Assembly: GCF_900566055.1 (NCBI RefSeq) | Contig: NZ_UPHQ01000237.1 | Span: forward strand, 1 to 64,000 | Direction of reading: 5' to 3' | Source of the DNA: Mycobacterium innocens | GTDB taxonomy: Bacteria > Actinomycetota > Actinomycetes > Mycobacteriales > Mycobacteriaceae | Length of the DNA: 64,000 bases | In this document: positions 55,268 through 63,536 of the stretch, in pieces | Position numbering within the stretch: the stretch's first letter is position 1 | Layout: each line of letters begins with the position of its first letter | Notes under the pieces: generated by a model | Told to the model about the DNA's origin: nothing | Database searches by the model: none | The model's input: only the letters and a program-made list of their open reading frames with translations | Made by a program: the position numbers and the translations under genes

Positions 55268-55430
55268 ATTGCCTATGAAGCCCGATTCACACAACCCACG
55301 TAGCGGCCAACGCGCCGGTATTGTAGATGGTAAATATTTCTCCCAAGTAAATATCGCATTTCATACAGCGTCAGCGCCCTCATCCATCGGGGCATCGGGA
55401 ACGGTGAGGCTGTGGTGGAGGTGAGCCCAG
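55268..55430. promoter_or_regulatory. AT-rich intergenic segment before the DUF4189 gene
   Basis: In contrast to its surroundings the segment 55325-55375 is AT-rich and contains GTAAATAT twice (near 55330 and 55348). Probably the promoter region of the DUF4189 gene; no -10/-35 call is made. Confidence 0.35.
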
Positions 55431-55862
55431 GTGAGTAGAGCTGAGAAAAGCACCGGAAAGCTTCGCCGCCGAATCGTACTGGCAGTGTCGGGCCTGGCGG
55501 TTGCGGCCGCAATGACCGTCACGCAGATCCATCCGGCAGGCGCCCATACCCACCGGGGTGAGATGACCCATGTGTCCAATATGCCGCCCTCCCCTGTTTA
55601 CTACGGCGCCATCGCCTACGGACACGACGGGTCAAATGGCAAGGCATGGCGGCACCTCTCCAAGGCGCAGGCCAAGCAGCGTGCCTTGGAGCTGTGTGGG
55701 ATCCACACGTGCACAGTGGTCAGCGTCTTCACCCGATGCGGCGCGGTCGCCCACGACGGCGCGAAGTACCACGGCGGTTACGGGTACAACCGCGGCGCGG
55801 CCGAAGCACACGCCATGGCCAACCTCGGTGGCGGGCGGATCGTTGACTGGGCGTGCAACTAG
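55431..55862 (+). CDS. Secreted DUF4189 protein
   Basis: 143 aa, GTG start. Signal peptide LRRRIVLAVSGLAVAAAMTV with cleavage at PAGAH near residue 38. The mature part has YYGAIAYGHDGSNGKAW, AKQRALELCGIHTCTVVSVF, RCGAVAHDG and ends DWACN; four cysteines and the repeated A..A..L pattern are those of the DUF4189 family, small secreted proteins common in mycobacteria. Function not known. Confidence 0.82.
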   Translation: MSRAEKSTGKLRRRIVLAVSGLAVAAAMTVTQIHPAGAHTHRGEMTHVSNMPPSPVYYGAIAYGHDGSNGKAWRHLSKAQAKQRALELCGIHTCTVVSVFTRCGAVAHDGAKYHGGYGYNRGAAEAHAMANLGGGRIVDWACN

Positions 55863-55951
55863 CCGTTGCCGATCGCGTCGGCTGCCCCGGGTTCGCGCGC
55901 CGAAGTCATCCTTGTCTTCGGATCCCGCTCGGAGCGCCCCTCATCGAATGA

Positions 55952-55966
55952 GAGAATGATATTATC
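55952..55966. promoter_or_regulatory. GAGAAT-GAT-ATTATC operator before amidohydrolase operon
   Basis: One mismatch from the perfect palindrome (ATTATC for ATTCTC). It lies 174 bp before the amidohydrolase start at 56140, in a 277-bp gap with no gene. Confidence 0.5.
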
Positions 55967-56139
55967 CGTATTGAAGAACAATACTGGCAATATGGCCGGC
56001 AACAACACCGCGTAGCAGGGCAGATGATTAATCGAAATGCTTACCGGAAAGGCGTTGATCGGCGACCGACGGAAATGTTAGGTTGTCTATCAGATGCCCT
56101 GACCGGGCTCGTCGTCGCCGGAGCCGGAGGGTGGGTTTC

Positions 56140-57240
56140 GTGATCGAGGATGCCGAGGGAACGCGCACACCGGTCATCGATGCCAGTGTGCACATCTTCT
56201 TTCCGTCCAACAAAGACCTGCGCGGCTTCCTGCGCGAGCCGTTCAAGAGCCGCGGCTTTCCCGACTACGAGATGGACTGGTACGGAGCGCCCGGCGGCGA
56301 GTACGCCCCGAACGCCGAGGGGCCGAACCGCGAATACCCGGGTTCGAACGTGGAACTCGTTGCCGGCGAACTCTTTTCCAAACGCGGTGTCGACGTGGCG
56401 ATCCTGCATCCGATGGGCCGCGGCATCATGCCCGACCGGCACCTCGGCAGCGCGCTGCACGCCGCCCACAACGAGATGATGGTGTCGCGCTGGCTCGAGC
56501 ACGACCAGTTCGGCGAGAAGTTCCGCGGCACCATCCGGGTCAACCCCGACGACATCGCCGGCGCGCTCCGTGAAATCGAAAAGTGGCGCGCCCACCCGCG
56601 TGTCGTTCAGATCGGCGTTCCGCTGCAGTCCCGCGAGGTCTACGGCAAGCCACAGTTCTGGCCGTTGTGGGAAGCCGCGGCCGACGCGAACCTGCCGGTG
56701 GCGGTCCACATCGAATCCGGCGAAGGTATCGGATTTCCGCCCACTCCCTCTGGGCATACGCGCACCTACGAGCAATACGTCGGCTTCATGGCGCTGAACT
56801 ACCTCTACCACCTGATGAACATGATCGCCGAGGGTGTGTTCGAGCGCTTCGGCAACCTGAAGTTCGTCTGGGCCGACGGCGCCGCGGACTTCGTGACACC
56901 GTTCATCTGGCGGATGGACGTGTTCGGCCGGCCGCACCTGGAACAGACGCCGTGGGCGCCGCGGATACCGAGCGACTATCTGCCCGGTCACGTGTACTTC
57001 GTGCAGGGCTGCCTCGACGGTCCCGGCGATGCCGACTTCGCCGGTGAGTGGTTGTCCTTCAGCGGCAAGGAGAACATGGTGATGTTCGGCTCCAGCTATC
57101 CGCACTGGCAGTGCTGGGACATCCGGGAGCTTCCCACGGCGTTGTCCGCCGAACAGCGCGAGAAGTTGTGCTGGCGCAACGCCGCCAACCTCTACGGGAT
57201 CGAGATTTCCGTCGACTCGCTAGAGGTTAGCCGGGGGTAG
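56140..57240 (+). CDS. Amidohydrolase family 2 protein (second)
   Basis: 366 aa from the GTG at 56140, with GGAGGGTGG upstream. PF04909 fold: PVIDASVHIFFPSNKD (only one histidine of the usual HxH), IHIE-type metal site AVHIESGEG in the middle, VWADGAADFV and MFGSSYPHWQC near the end (SSYPHW in place of SDYPH). First gene of a plus-strand operon: amidohydrolase, amidohydrolase, Rieske, alpha/beta hydrolase. Reaction unknown; ring opening, decarboxylation or C-C cleavage are possible in this family. Confidence 0.85.
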   Translation: MIEDAEGTRTPVIDASVHIFFPSNKDLRGFLREPFKSRGFPDYEMDWYGAPGGEYAPNAEGPNREYPGSNVELVAGELFSKRGVDVAILHPMGRGIMPDRHLGSALHAAHNEMMVSRWLEHDQFGEKFRGTIRVNPDDIAGALREIEKWRAHPRVVQIGVPLQSREVYGKPQFWPLWEAAADANLPVAVHIESGEGIGFPPTPSGHTRTYEQYVGFMALNYLYHLMNMIAEGVFERFGNLKFVWADGAADFVTPFIWRMDVFGRPHLEQTPWAPRIPSDYLPGHVYFVQGCLDGPGDADFAGEWLSFSGKENMVMFGSSYPHWQCWDIRELPTALSAEQREKLCWRNAANLYGIEISVDSLEVSRG

Positions 57241-57275
57241 TCGCACAATGGTGACACGGGACTGAGGAGATCACG

Positions 57276-58421
57276 ATGACGCTGACCCATCTGCACGAAC
57301 GCGTTCCCGCCGCCGAGCGCATCGCCGTCCGGTGCGTCGACTCCGACGTTCACCCGATGCCCAGACGCGGTGAAATCTCGCAGTACATCCCGGAGCCGTG
57401 GCGCAGCAAATACTTCCTCGAACACCGGGTTGGCGAGCTGATCTACTACGACGCCCCGGACTACGCCCACAGCTTCGCGATGCGCGTCGACACCTTCCCT
57501 CCCGACGGCGAGTTTCCCGGCAGCGACCCGGATATGGCCTTTCGCCAGCTGATCATGGAGGCCGGCTCCGACATCGCGATCCTGGAGCCCGGCGGCCGGA
57601 CACCGCGCCTACCCGAAGCGCACCAGGCATATTCAACCGCACTCAATCACTGGCAGGCCAATCACTGGCTCGACGGCCACAACAACTGGCATCAGCGCTG
57701 GCGCGGTTCGATCTGCGCGGCCGTCGAGGACCCCGAAGGGGCGGCCCGCGAAATCGAGGAATGGGCCGGACACCCGTACATGGCGCAGGTGCTGATCAAG
57801 GCCGAGCCGCGCCCCTCATGGGGTCACCCGATGTACAACCCCGTCTGGGCGGCCGCAACCAAGCACGACATCACCGTGAGTTGTCACCTATCGCGCAGCA
57901 ACTACGAGATGCTGCCGACGCCGCCGGTGGGGTTCCCCAGCTACAACCACGACTTCATGGTGACCTACTCGCTGCTGGCCGCAAACCAGGTGATGAGCCT
58001 GATCTTCGACGGCGTCTTCGACCGGTTCCCCACACTGCGGATCGTCTTCGTCGAGCATGCGTTCACCTGGATCCTGCCGCTGATGTGGCGCATGGATGCG
58101 ATCTACGCGGCGCGCAAATCCCGGGTGGACATCAAGCGCAAGCCGTCGGAATACGTCAAGGAACACATCAAGTTCACCACCCAGCCGCTGGACTACCCGG
58201 AGGACAAGACCGAACTGACCCGAGCACTGGAATGGATGGAATGCGAGAAGATCCTGCTCTTCTCCTCCGACTACCCGCACTGGACTTTCGATAACCCGCG
58301 GTGGTTGGTCAAGCACTTGCCCAAAGCGGCCCGGGATGCGGTGATGTACAAGAACGGCATCGAGACCTATCACCTGCCGGAGACGGTGCCGGTGCTTGAA
58401 GGTCAAACCCGGGTGCTCTGA
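57276..58421 (+). CDS. Amidohydrolase family 2 protein (third)
   Basis: 381 aa. CVDSDVHPMPRRGEI at the N-terminus, TVSCHLSRSN in the middle, IVFVEHAFTWILPLMWRMDA and FSSDYPHWTFDNP near the end. The DxDVHP and SSDYPHW motifs are typical of actinobacterial family-2 amidohydrolases that often occur in sets within lipid or aromatic catabolic clusters. 35 bp after the second amidohydrolase and directly before the Rieske gene (TGAATG). Confidence 0.87.
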   Translation: MTLTHLHERVPAAERIAVRCVDSDVHPMPRRGEISQYIPEPWRSKYFLEHRVGELIYYDAPDYAHSFAMRVDTFPPDGEFPGSDPDMAFRQLIMEAGSDIAILEPGGRTPRLPEAHQAYSTALNHWQANHWLDGHNNWHQRWRGSICAAVEDPEGAAREIEEWAGHPYMAQVLIKAEPRPSWGHPMYNPVWAAATKHDITVSCHLSRSNYEMLPTPPVGFPSYNHDFMVTYSLLAANQVMSLIFDGVFDRFPTLRIVFVEHAFTWILPLMWRMDAIYAARKSRVDIKRKPSEYVKEHIKFTTQPLDYPEDKTELTRALEWMECEKILLFSSDYPHWTFDNPRWLVKHLPKAARDAVMYKNGIETYHLPETVPVLEGQTRVL

Positions 58422-58814
58422 ATGCCGAAGGAGACCACGCGACCCCGCCTCGCCCAGGGCCGCGAGCATGTCGTCGCGACGGTGGACGAAATTCCTTCGG
58501 GCACACACAAGTTGGTGCCGATCGGGCGGCACGGCGTGGGCGTCTACAACGTCAACGGCACCTTCTACGCCATCGCGAATTACTGCCCGCACCAGGGCGG
58601 TCCGCTGTGCTCGGGACGCGCCCGGGGCCGCACCATCGTCGACGAAAGCGCCCCCGGCGACGCGGTCATGGTCCGCGATCTGGAATACATCTACTGCCCG
58701 TGGCATCAATGGGGTTTCGAGCTGGCGACCGGGACGACGGCGGTCAAACCGGAATGGAGCATTCGCACCTACCCGGTCCGCGTGGTGGGCAACGACGTGC
58801 TGGTGATGGCATGA
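58422..58814 (+). CDS. Rieske [2Fe-2S] protein, stand-alone
   Basis: 130 aa. Cluster motifs CPHQGG (Cys55, His57) and CPWHQWGFEL (Cys92, His95). The 34 residues between them (with RARGRTIVDESAPGDAVMVR) are longer than in most Rieske ferredoxins. No oxygenase catalytic domain, so it is an electron carrier or a small subunit. The ATG touches the amidohydrolase stop, and its stop overlaps the hydrolase ATG. Confidence 0.9.
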   Translation: MPKETTRPRLAQGREHVVATVDEIPSGTHKLVPIGRHGVGVYNVNGTFYAIANYCPHQGGPLCSGRARGRTIVDESAPGDAVMVRDLEYIYCPWHQWGFELATGTTAVKPEWSIRTYPVRVVGNDVLVMA

Positions 58815-59692
58815 CGCAGCCGAAGCAGTCTGCCATCGAAGTGAACGGCGGCACCGTGGTGTACGAAATCCTCGGTGTGTCAGGCGATCTGATTGTTCTG
58901 ACACCAGGCGGCCGATTCGGCAAGGACATTCCCGGCCTGCGTCCGCTGGCCGAGACACTGGTCGGCGGCGACTACCGGGTTTTGTTGTGGGACCGGCCGA
59001 ATTGCGGCGCCTCCGATGTGCAGTTCTACGGTCAAAGCGAATCGCACATGCGTGCCGAGACCCTGCGCGGCATGTTGAGCGCGCTCGGGGTCGATCGGTG
59101 CATCATCGCCGGAGGTTCCGGCGGGGCGCGGGATTCCATGTTGACCACGATGCTCTATCCCGAGCTGGTGGAAAAGCTGGTGGTGTGGAACATCGTCGGC
59201 GGCGTGTACGGCATGTATCAGCTGGGCGCCTACTACGTGCTGCCCAGCATCCAGGCGGTGCGCTGGTCCGGTATCGAGGGGCTGCTCAAGGTACCCGAGT
59301 GGCGCGACCGCATCGATCAGAATCCGGCCAACAAGCAGCGGTTCCTCGATCTGGACCCCGATGAGTTCCTCACGGTGATGTTGCGCTGGCTCAACGCGTT
59401 CGTACCCAAGCCGGGACAGACGATTCCCGGCGTCGACGACGAAATGTTTGGCCGCATCAAGGTTCCCACGCTGATCATCCGCGGCGGCGAGAACGACTGG
59501 GATCATCCCAAGCGCACCTCGCTGGAGGTCAGCTGCCTGATCAAGGGATCGACGCTCATCGACCCGCCCTGGCCCGAGGACGCGTGGGAGCGTGCGGCCG
59601 AGGAGCGCGCGGCGGGTAAAGTAAAGCACTTCAACATGTTTGACACCTGGGTGCAGGCGGCACCGGCGATCCTCGAATTCTTGAGGTCCTGA
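58811..59692 (+). CDS. Alpha/beta hydrolase
   Basis: 293 aa from the ATG at 58811 (ATGA overlap with the Rieske gene). Nucleophile Ser103 in IIAGGSGGARDS, oxyanion LTPGGRFGKD and the DRPNCGASD turn at 61-69. The elbow GGSGGA differs from the common GHSMGG and recalls C-C bond hydrolases and dienelactone-type enzymes. Acid and His are likely in GGENDWDHPK and near the C-terminus. End of the amidohydrolase operon. Confidence 0.88.
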   Translation: MTQPKQSAIEVNGGTVVYEILGVSGDLIVLTPGGRFGKDIPGLRPLAETLVGGDYRVLLWDRPNCGASDVQFYGQSESHMRAETLRGMLSALGVDRCIIAGGSGGARDSMLTTMLYPELVEKLVVWNIVGGVYGMYQLGAYYVLPSIQAVRWSGIEGLLKVPEWRDRIDQNPANKQRFLDLDPDEFLTVMLRWLNAFVPKPGQTIPGVDDEMFGRIKVPTLIIRGGENDWDHPKRTSLEVSCLIKGSTLIDPPWPEDAWERAAEERAAGKVKHFNMFDTWVQAAPAILEFLRS

Positions 59693-59697
59693 TGCGG

Positions 59698-60162
59698 CTA
59701 CCTGATGTGAATGTGGACCTCACAGTTCAGCGATGCTTCCAGCGCCGTATGGATCCGGCTTTCCGGGACGCGCTCGAGGTCGGCTTCGCGCAGCGTCACG
59801 TGGATGACGTCGTAGCCGTCGTCGCCGGGCTCGCGGGTGATCTCGCCGGCGAGCCCGAATGCGGACAGCACACCGTGGGCGTCGTCGTCGGTTCCCCTGC
59901 TGATGAAGGTGACCGCGCCCGCTGCCGGCTCGGTGCCGAAGGCACCAAAAGCTCTGCTGCACAACTCAATTGCGGTCCGCTTGGCCGCATGGACGTCGTC
60001 ACTGGCGATGAGCAGTTGCACGTCACGGCCATGATCGTTTTCGACGACGTCGGCGCCAATTTCTGCGGTGAGCCCGAGGAGCGCAGCCATGCCCTCGCGT
60101 AATTGTGCCGGCGTGAGCACACCGGTCGGGTCGACGTTGACGCGCACCACCGCAGTCCGCAT
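59698..60162 (-). CDS. Conserved hypothetical protein
   Basis: 154 aa from the ATG at 60162 (MRTAVVRVNVDPTGVLTPAQ); a frame to 60216 exists. Two beta-alpha-beta-like halves can be seen: VVRVNVDPTG to VVENDHGRDVQLLIASDDVH, then TEPAAGAVTFISRGTDDDAH to GYDVIHVTLREADLERV. No catalytic motif. It is the only minus-strand gene here, convergent with the alpha/beta hydrolase (5 bp) and divergent from the NuoF-like gene (37 bp). Confidence 0.65.
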   Translation of the reverse strand: MRTAVVRVNVDPTGVLTPAQLREGMAALLGLTAEIGADVVENDHGRDVQLLIASDDVHAAKRTAIELCSRAFGAFGTEPAAGAVTFISRGTDDDAHGVLSAFGLAGEITREPGDDGYDVIHVTLREADLERVPESRIHTALEASLNCEVHIHIR

Positions 60163-60199
60163 GCGGGCTAGCCTAACCGCAGAGTCGGTGGGCTGAGCG

Positions 60200-61474
60200 A
60201 TGGAAGCCACCGACACCGCATTCAGGACCGTCGCCTGGTCCGGCTGTCAGTCCCGGCTGCTGAGGGACAGCCGCGACCGGGAGGACCTTGCGGCGTACCG
60301 GGGGCAAGGCGGGTACCGCCCGCTTGCCGACGCCGATGAATTGCTGCGCGAGGTCGAATCCAGCGGACTGGTGGGCCGTGGCGGTGCAGCGTTTCCGCTC
60401 GGGGTGAAGTTGCGGGCGGTACGCGACAACGGCCGTGGCGCCGTGGTCATCGCGAACGGGGAAGAGGGCGAGCCGGCTTCGATCAAGGACCGCTGGCTGC
60501 TGCGGAATCGGCCACATCTGGTGCTGGACGGCTTGCGATTGGCAGCGGCGATCGTGGGCGCCGAGCGTGCGTATGTCTATGTCTCCGACGTTGATTCGGC
60601 GCGCAGTGTCGAAGCTGCGCTCAGCGAGCTGGACTCGCTCGGCATGCGCGTCGACTTGTGGACCGTCGAGCCGGGATATGTCGCCGGCGAGGAGACCGCC
60701 GCCGTTCGTGCGATCAACGGTGGCCCGGCCAAGCCGTCGGACAAGCCGCCGCGCCCCTTCGAAGCGGGTGTCAGCGAGCGCCCGACGCTGGTCAGCAATG
60801 TCGAAACGCTGGCCAATCTGCCGTTCCTGCAGCGGCACGGCTCAGCGCCATTCCGCGCGGAAGGCACCGCGCTGTCGCCGGGGACCTTCCTGGCCACCAT
60901 TACCGGAGCCAACCGGCCACCCGTTCTGTACGAACTGCCGCACGGCTTGCCGTTCGCCGAACTGCTCGCGCTGCATGGTGTTTCGTCCGAACGAGTGCGC
61001 GGAGCGCTGATGGGCGGCTACTTCGCCGGCTTACTAAACCGAGCCGTGCTCGATACCACGTTGGACCATGAGACGATGCGGCGGTTCGGCAGCGGACTGG
61101 GTTGCGGTGCCGTCTCGTTGATCACCGACGACTGCCCGGTCGCTGTTGCGGCGTCGGTGCTGGCCTACTTCGACCGCGAAAATGCCGGGCAGTGCGGGTC
61201 ATGTTTCAACGGCACGGCGGCGATGGCGGCGGTCGGCGGGGCGTTGCGGGATTCGGTTGCGACGAAAGAGGATCTGGGCCGACTGCGCCGCTGGTCGGTG
61301 GTACTACGCGGACGCGGCGCCTGCGCGACACTGGATGCCGCCACCAACGTCGCCGCCAGCCTGCTCGACCAATTTCCCGACGAAGTGGCTGACCATCTCG
61401 CCGGAACCTGTCACGACTGCAGCCATGGCGCATTCCGCGCCGACCGTCCCTACCAGGTTGAGGCGGTGAGCTAG
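60200..61474 (+). CDS. NuoF-like NADH-binding flavoprotein with SLBB domain
   Basis: 424 aa. FMN/NADH site GRGGAAFPLGVKLR (59-72) and ANGEEGEPASIKDR (85-98), SLBB-like middle part, and a C-terminal Fe-S region CGSC (332-335) with GRGAC (371-375). The usual CxxCxxC is reduced: Gly338 stands where the third cysteine should be, and CHDC (404-407) is extra. Complex I 51-kDa subunit relatives detached from complex I often reduce ferredoxins. A ferredoxin gene follows by 2 bp, so NADH:ferredoxin reductase for the P450s or Rieske protein is the likely role. Confidence 0.87.
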   Translation: MEATDTAFRTVAWSGCQSRLLRDSRDREDLAAYRGQGGYRPLADADELLREVESSGLVGRGGAAFPLGVKLRAVRDNGRGAVVIANGEEGEPASIKDRWLLRNRPHLVLDGLRLAAAIVGAERAYVYVSDVDSARSVEAALSELDSLGMRVDLWTVEPGYVAGEETAAVRAINGGPAKPSDKPPRPFEAGVSERPTLVSNVETLANLPFLQRHGSAPFRAEGTALSPGTFLATITGANRPPVLYELPHGLPFAELLALHGVSSERVRGALMGGYFAGLLNRAVLDTTLDHETMRRFGSGLGCGAVSLITDDCPVAVAASVLAYFDRENAGQCGSCFNGTAAMAAVGGALRDSVATKEDLGRLRRWSVVLRGRGACATLDAATNVAASLLDQFPDEVADHLAGTCHDCSHGAFRADRPYQVEAVS

Positions 61475-61476
61475 CC

Positions 61477-61773
61477 ATGAAAATCCGTCTCGACCGCACA
61501 GTGTGCGATGGCTTCGGCGTGTGCGCCAAGCACGCGCCCGGGTACTTCTCGCTCGACGACTGGGGATACGCATGCCTGGTCGGGGACGGCACCGTGCCGG
61601 ACGACGACCACGACTCGGTCCTGCGGGCACTGCTGGACTGCCCGGTGCACGCGATCACCGAGATGGGCGACCGCATACCCGAAGCCGCCCACCCATTCTC
61701 CAGCAGTGCGGAAGATCCCGCCGAGAACGTCAAAACCGAGTCGAACGAAGCGCAGTGGGGGTTCACGCGTTGA
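61477..61773 (+). CDS. [3Fe-4S] ferredoxin with acidic C-terminal tail
   Basis: 98 aa. CDGFGVC (10-16) and CP (55-56) are the three-cysteine 3Fe-4S pattern; Gly13 replaces the fourth ligand. A 30-residue tail (PFSSSAEDPAENVKTESNEA) extends beyond the fold. Coupled to the NuoF-like gene 2 bp upstream. Confidence 0.92.
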   Translation: MKIRLDRTVCDGFGVCAKHAPGYFSLDDWGYACLVGDGTVPDDDHDSVLRALLDCPVHAITEMGDRIPEAAHPFSSSAEDPAENVKTESNEAQWGFTR

Positions 61774-61800
61774 CGGGCCTCTTACTATTTCGCGCCGAGT

Positions 61801-61850
61801 CTGCGCTCAGATCACACTTCGCCCCCCACTTGATCGCGCGCTGAGCGCAG
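61801..61850. repeat. Inverted repeat between ferredoxin and DUF35-thiolase genes
   Basis: CTGCGCTCAG (61801-61810) and CTGAGCGCAG (61841-61850) are exact inverse complements separated by 30 bp, in the 98-bp gap. May be an attenuating hairpin or an operator. Confidence 0.4.
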
Positions 61851-61871
61851 TTTCGACGGAAAGAAGGTGAC

Positions 61872-63536
61872 GTGTCAGCAACACCCGGACGCCCGTTGCC
61901 CCTGGTCACGGACGAGAACGAATTCTTTTGGACCTCGGGCGCCGACGGCAAGCTTCGGTTCCAGGAATGCCAGACGTGCGAAGCGCTGATCCATCCGCCC
62001 GCACCGGTATGCCGCTACTGCCGGTCACGCGAAATCGGAGTTCGGGCCGTTTCGGGCAAAGCGACCCTGGCGGGGTTCACCGTGAACCATCGATTCAGCG
62101 TGCCCGGGATGCCGGCGCCCCATGTCATCGCGCAGGTGGCGATCGTCGAGGATCCCCGAGTCCGGCTGACCACCAACATCGTGGATAGCGATCCCGACCA
62201 GCTCGAACTCGGTCAGCCGGTGGAGGTCGCCTTCGAGCAGATCGAGGACGTGTGGCTGCCCTTGTTCCGGCCGATTCCCGATGCCCAGCCCGCTCCCCTG
62301 CCCGACGACGAGATCGCACCCGAGCGCTTTGGCGAATACGTCCGGCCCATGCTGACCACCGAGAAATTCGAGGACAAGGTCGCGCTCACCGGGATCGGAA
62401 TGTCGCCGAACGGTCGCCGGTTGATGGTTCCGCCGCTGTCGCTAACGGTGCAAGCATGCGAGGCTGCGATCGCTGATGCCGGGCTGACGTTCGCCGACAT
62501 CGACGGGCTATCGACCTACCCCGGCGGAGGCAACCTCGGCGGGTTCGGCGAGGGCGGCGTGACCGCACTGGAGGCGGCGCTCGGCATCCGTCCGGTCTGG
62601 CACAACGGCGGCATCGAGACCTTCGGCCCGGGCGGATCGGTGATCGCGGCGATGCTCGCGATCGCCGGCGGCCTGGCGCGGCACGTGCTGTGCTTCCGGA
62701 CGTTGTGGGAAGCCACCTTCAACGAGCTGATGAAGCAGGGCAAGATCACACCCCCGTTCTCGTCGGGGGGGCGCACGCCTGGTTGGCACTATCCGTTCGG
62801 CGCCACGTCGGCGGCGCACACGCTGGCGATCAACGCGCAGCGCCACTTTCACCGTTACGGCACGACGATAGAGACGCTGGGCTGGATCGCGTTGAACCAG
62901 CGCGCCAACGCCGAGCTCAACCCGACCGCGGTCTATCGATCACCGATGACCATGGACGACTATCTGAACGCACGGCCCATCACAACACCTTTCGGTCTCT
63001 ACGACTGCGACGTGCCGTGCGACGGCGCCATAGCCGTCGTCGTCTCCGCGGTCGACGCGGCCCGCGACCTGGCCAAGCCACCCGTGTTGGTAGAGGCGGT
63101 GGGAACGCAGATCATCGAGCGAATCGACTGGGACCAAAGCACTCTCACGCACGAGCCGCAGGTGCTGGGCCAGGCCGCGCACATGTGGACCCGCACCTCA
63201 CTGCGGCCCCAAGACGTCGACGTCGCCGAACTGTACGACGGCTTCACGATGAATTGCCTGTCCTGGATTGAGGCGCTCGGATTCTGCGGGATCGGCGAGG
63301 CCAAGAATTTCCTCGATGGCGGCAAGAACATCGCCCGCGACGGCCAGCTGCCACTCAACACCCATGGCGGCCAGCTTTCGCACGGCCGCACTCACGGCAT
63401 GGGTCTGCTGCATGAAGCGATAACCCAATTGCGCGGGGAGGCCGGCGCACGCCAGGTCGCCGACGCCCGCGTCGGCGTGGTCAGCAGTGGCGGCCTGACA
63501 CCCAGCGGCGTACTCCTGTTGCGGACTGACACATGA
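61872..63536 (+). CDS. Fused DUF35 Zn-ribbon/OB-fold and Ltp-type thiolase
   Basis: 554 aa, GTG start. Residues 1-~150: DUF35 with Zn ribbon Cys33, Cys36, Cys47, Cys50 and an OB fold. Residues ~165-554: thiolase-like lipid-transfer domain (KVALTGIGMSPNGRRLMVPP, LYDGFTMNCLSWIEALGFCG, LPLNTHGGQLSHGRTHGMGL). In sterol side-chain breakdown the aldolase is a complex of separate DUF35 (ChsH2-type) and Ltp2 proteins; here both are on one chain. Likely a retro-aldolase on a steroid-like beta-hydroxyacyl-CoA. Overlaps the next gene by ATGA. Confidence 0.9.
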   Translation: MSATPGRPLPLVTDENEFFWTSGADGKLRFQECQTCEALIHPPAPVCRYCRSREIGVRAVSGKATLAGFTVNHRFSVPGMPAPHVIAQVAIVEDPRVRLTTNIVDSDPDQLELGQPVEVAFEQIEDVWLPLFRPIPDAQPAPLPDDEIAPERFGEYVRPMLTTEKFEDKVALTGIGMSPNGRRLMVPPLSLTVQACEAAIADAGLTFADIDGLSTYPGGGNLGGFGEGGVTALEAALGIRPVWHNGGIETFGPGGSVIAAMLAIAGGLARHVLCFRTLWEATFNELMKQGKITPPFSSGGRTPGWHYPFGATSAAHTLAINAQRHFHRYGTTIETLGWIALNQRANAELNPTAVYRSPMTMDDYLNARPITTPFGLYDCDVPCDGAIAVVVSAVDAARDLAKPPVLVEAVGTQIIERIDWDQSTLTHEPQVLGQAAHMWTRTSLRPQDVDVAELYDGFTMNCLSWIEALGFCGIGEAKNFLDGGKNIARDGQLPLNTHGGQLSHGRTHGMGLLHEAITQLRGEAGARQVADARVGVVSSGGLTPSGVLLLRTDT

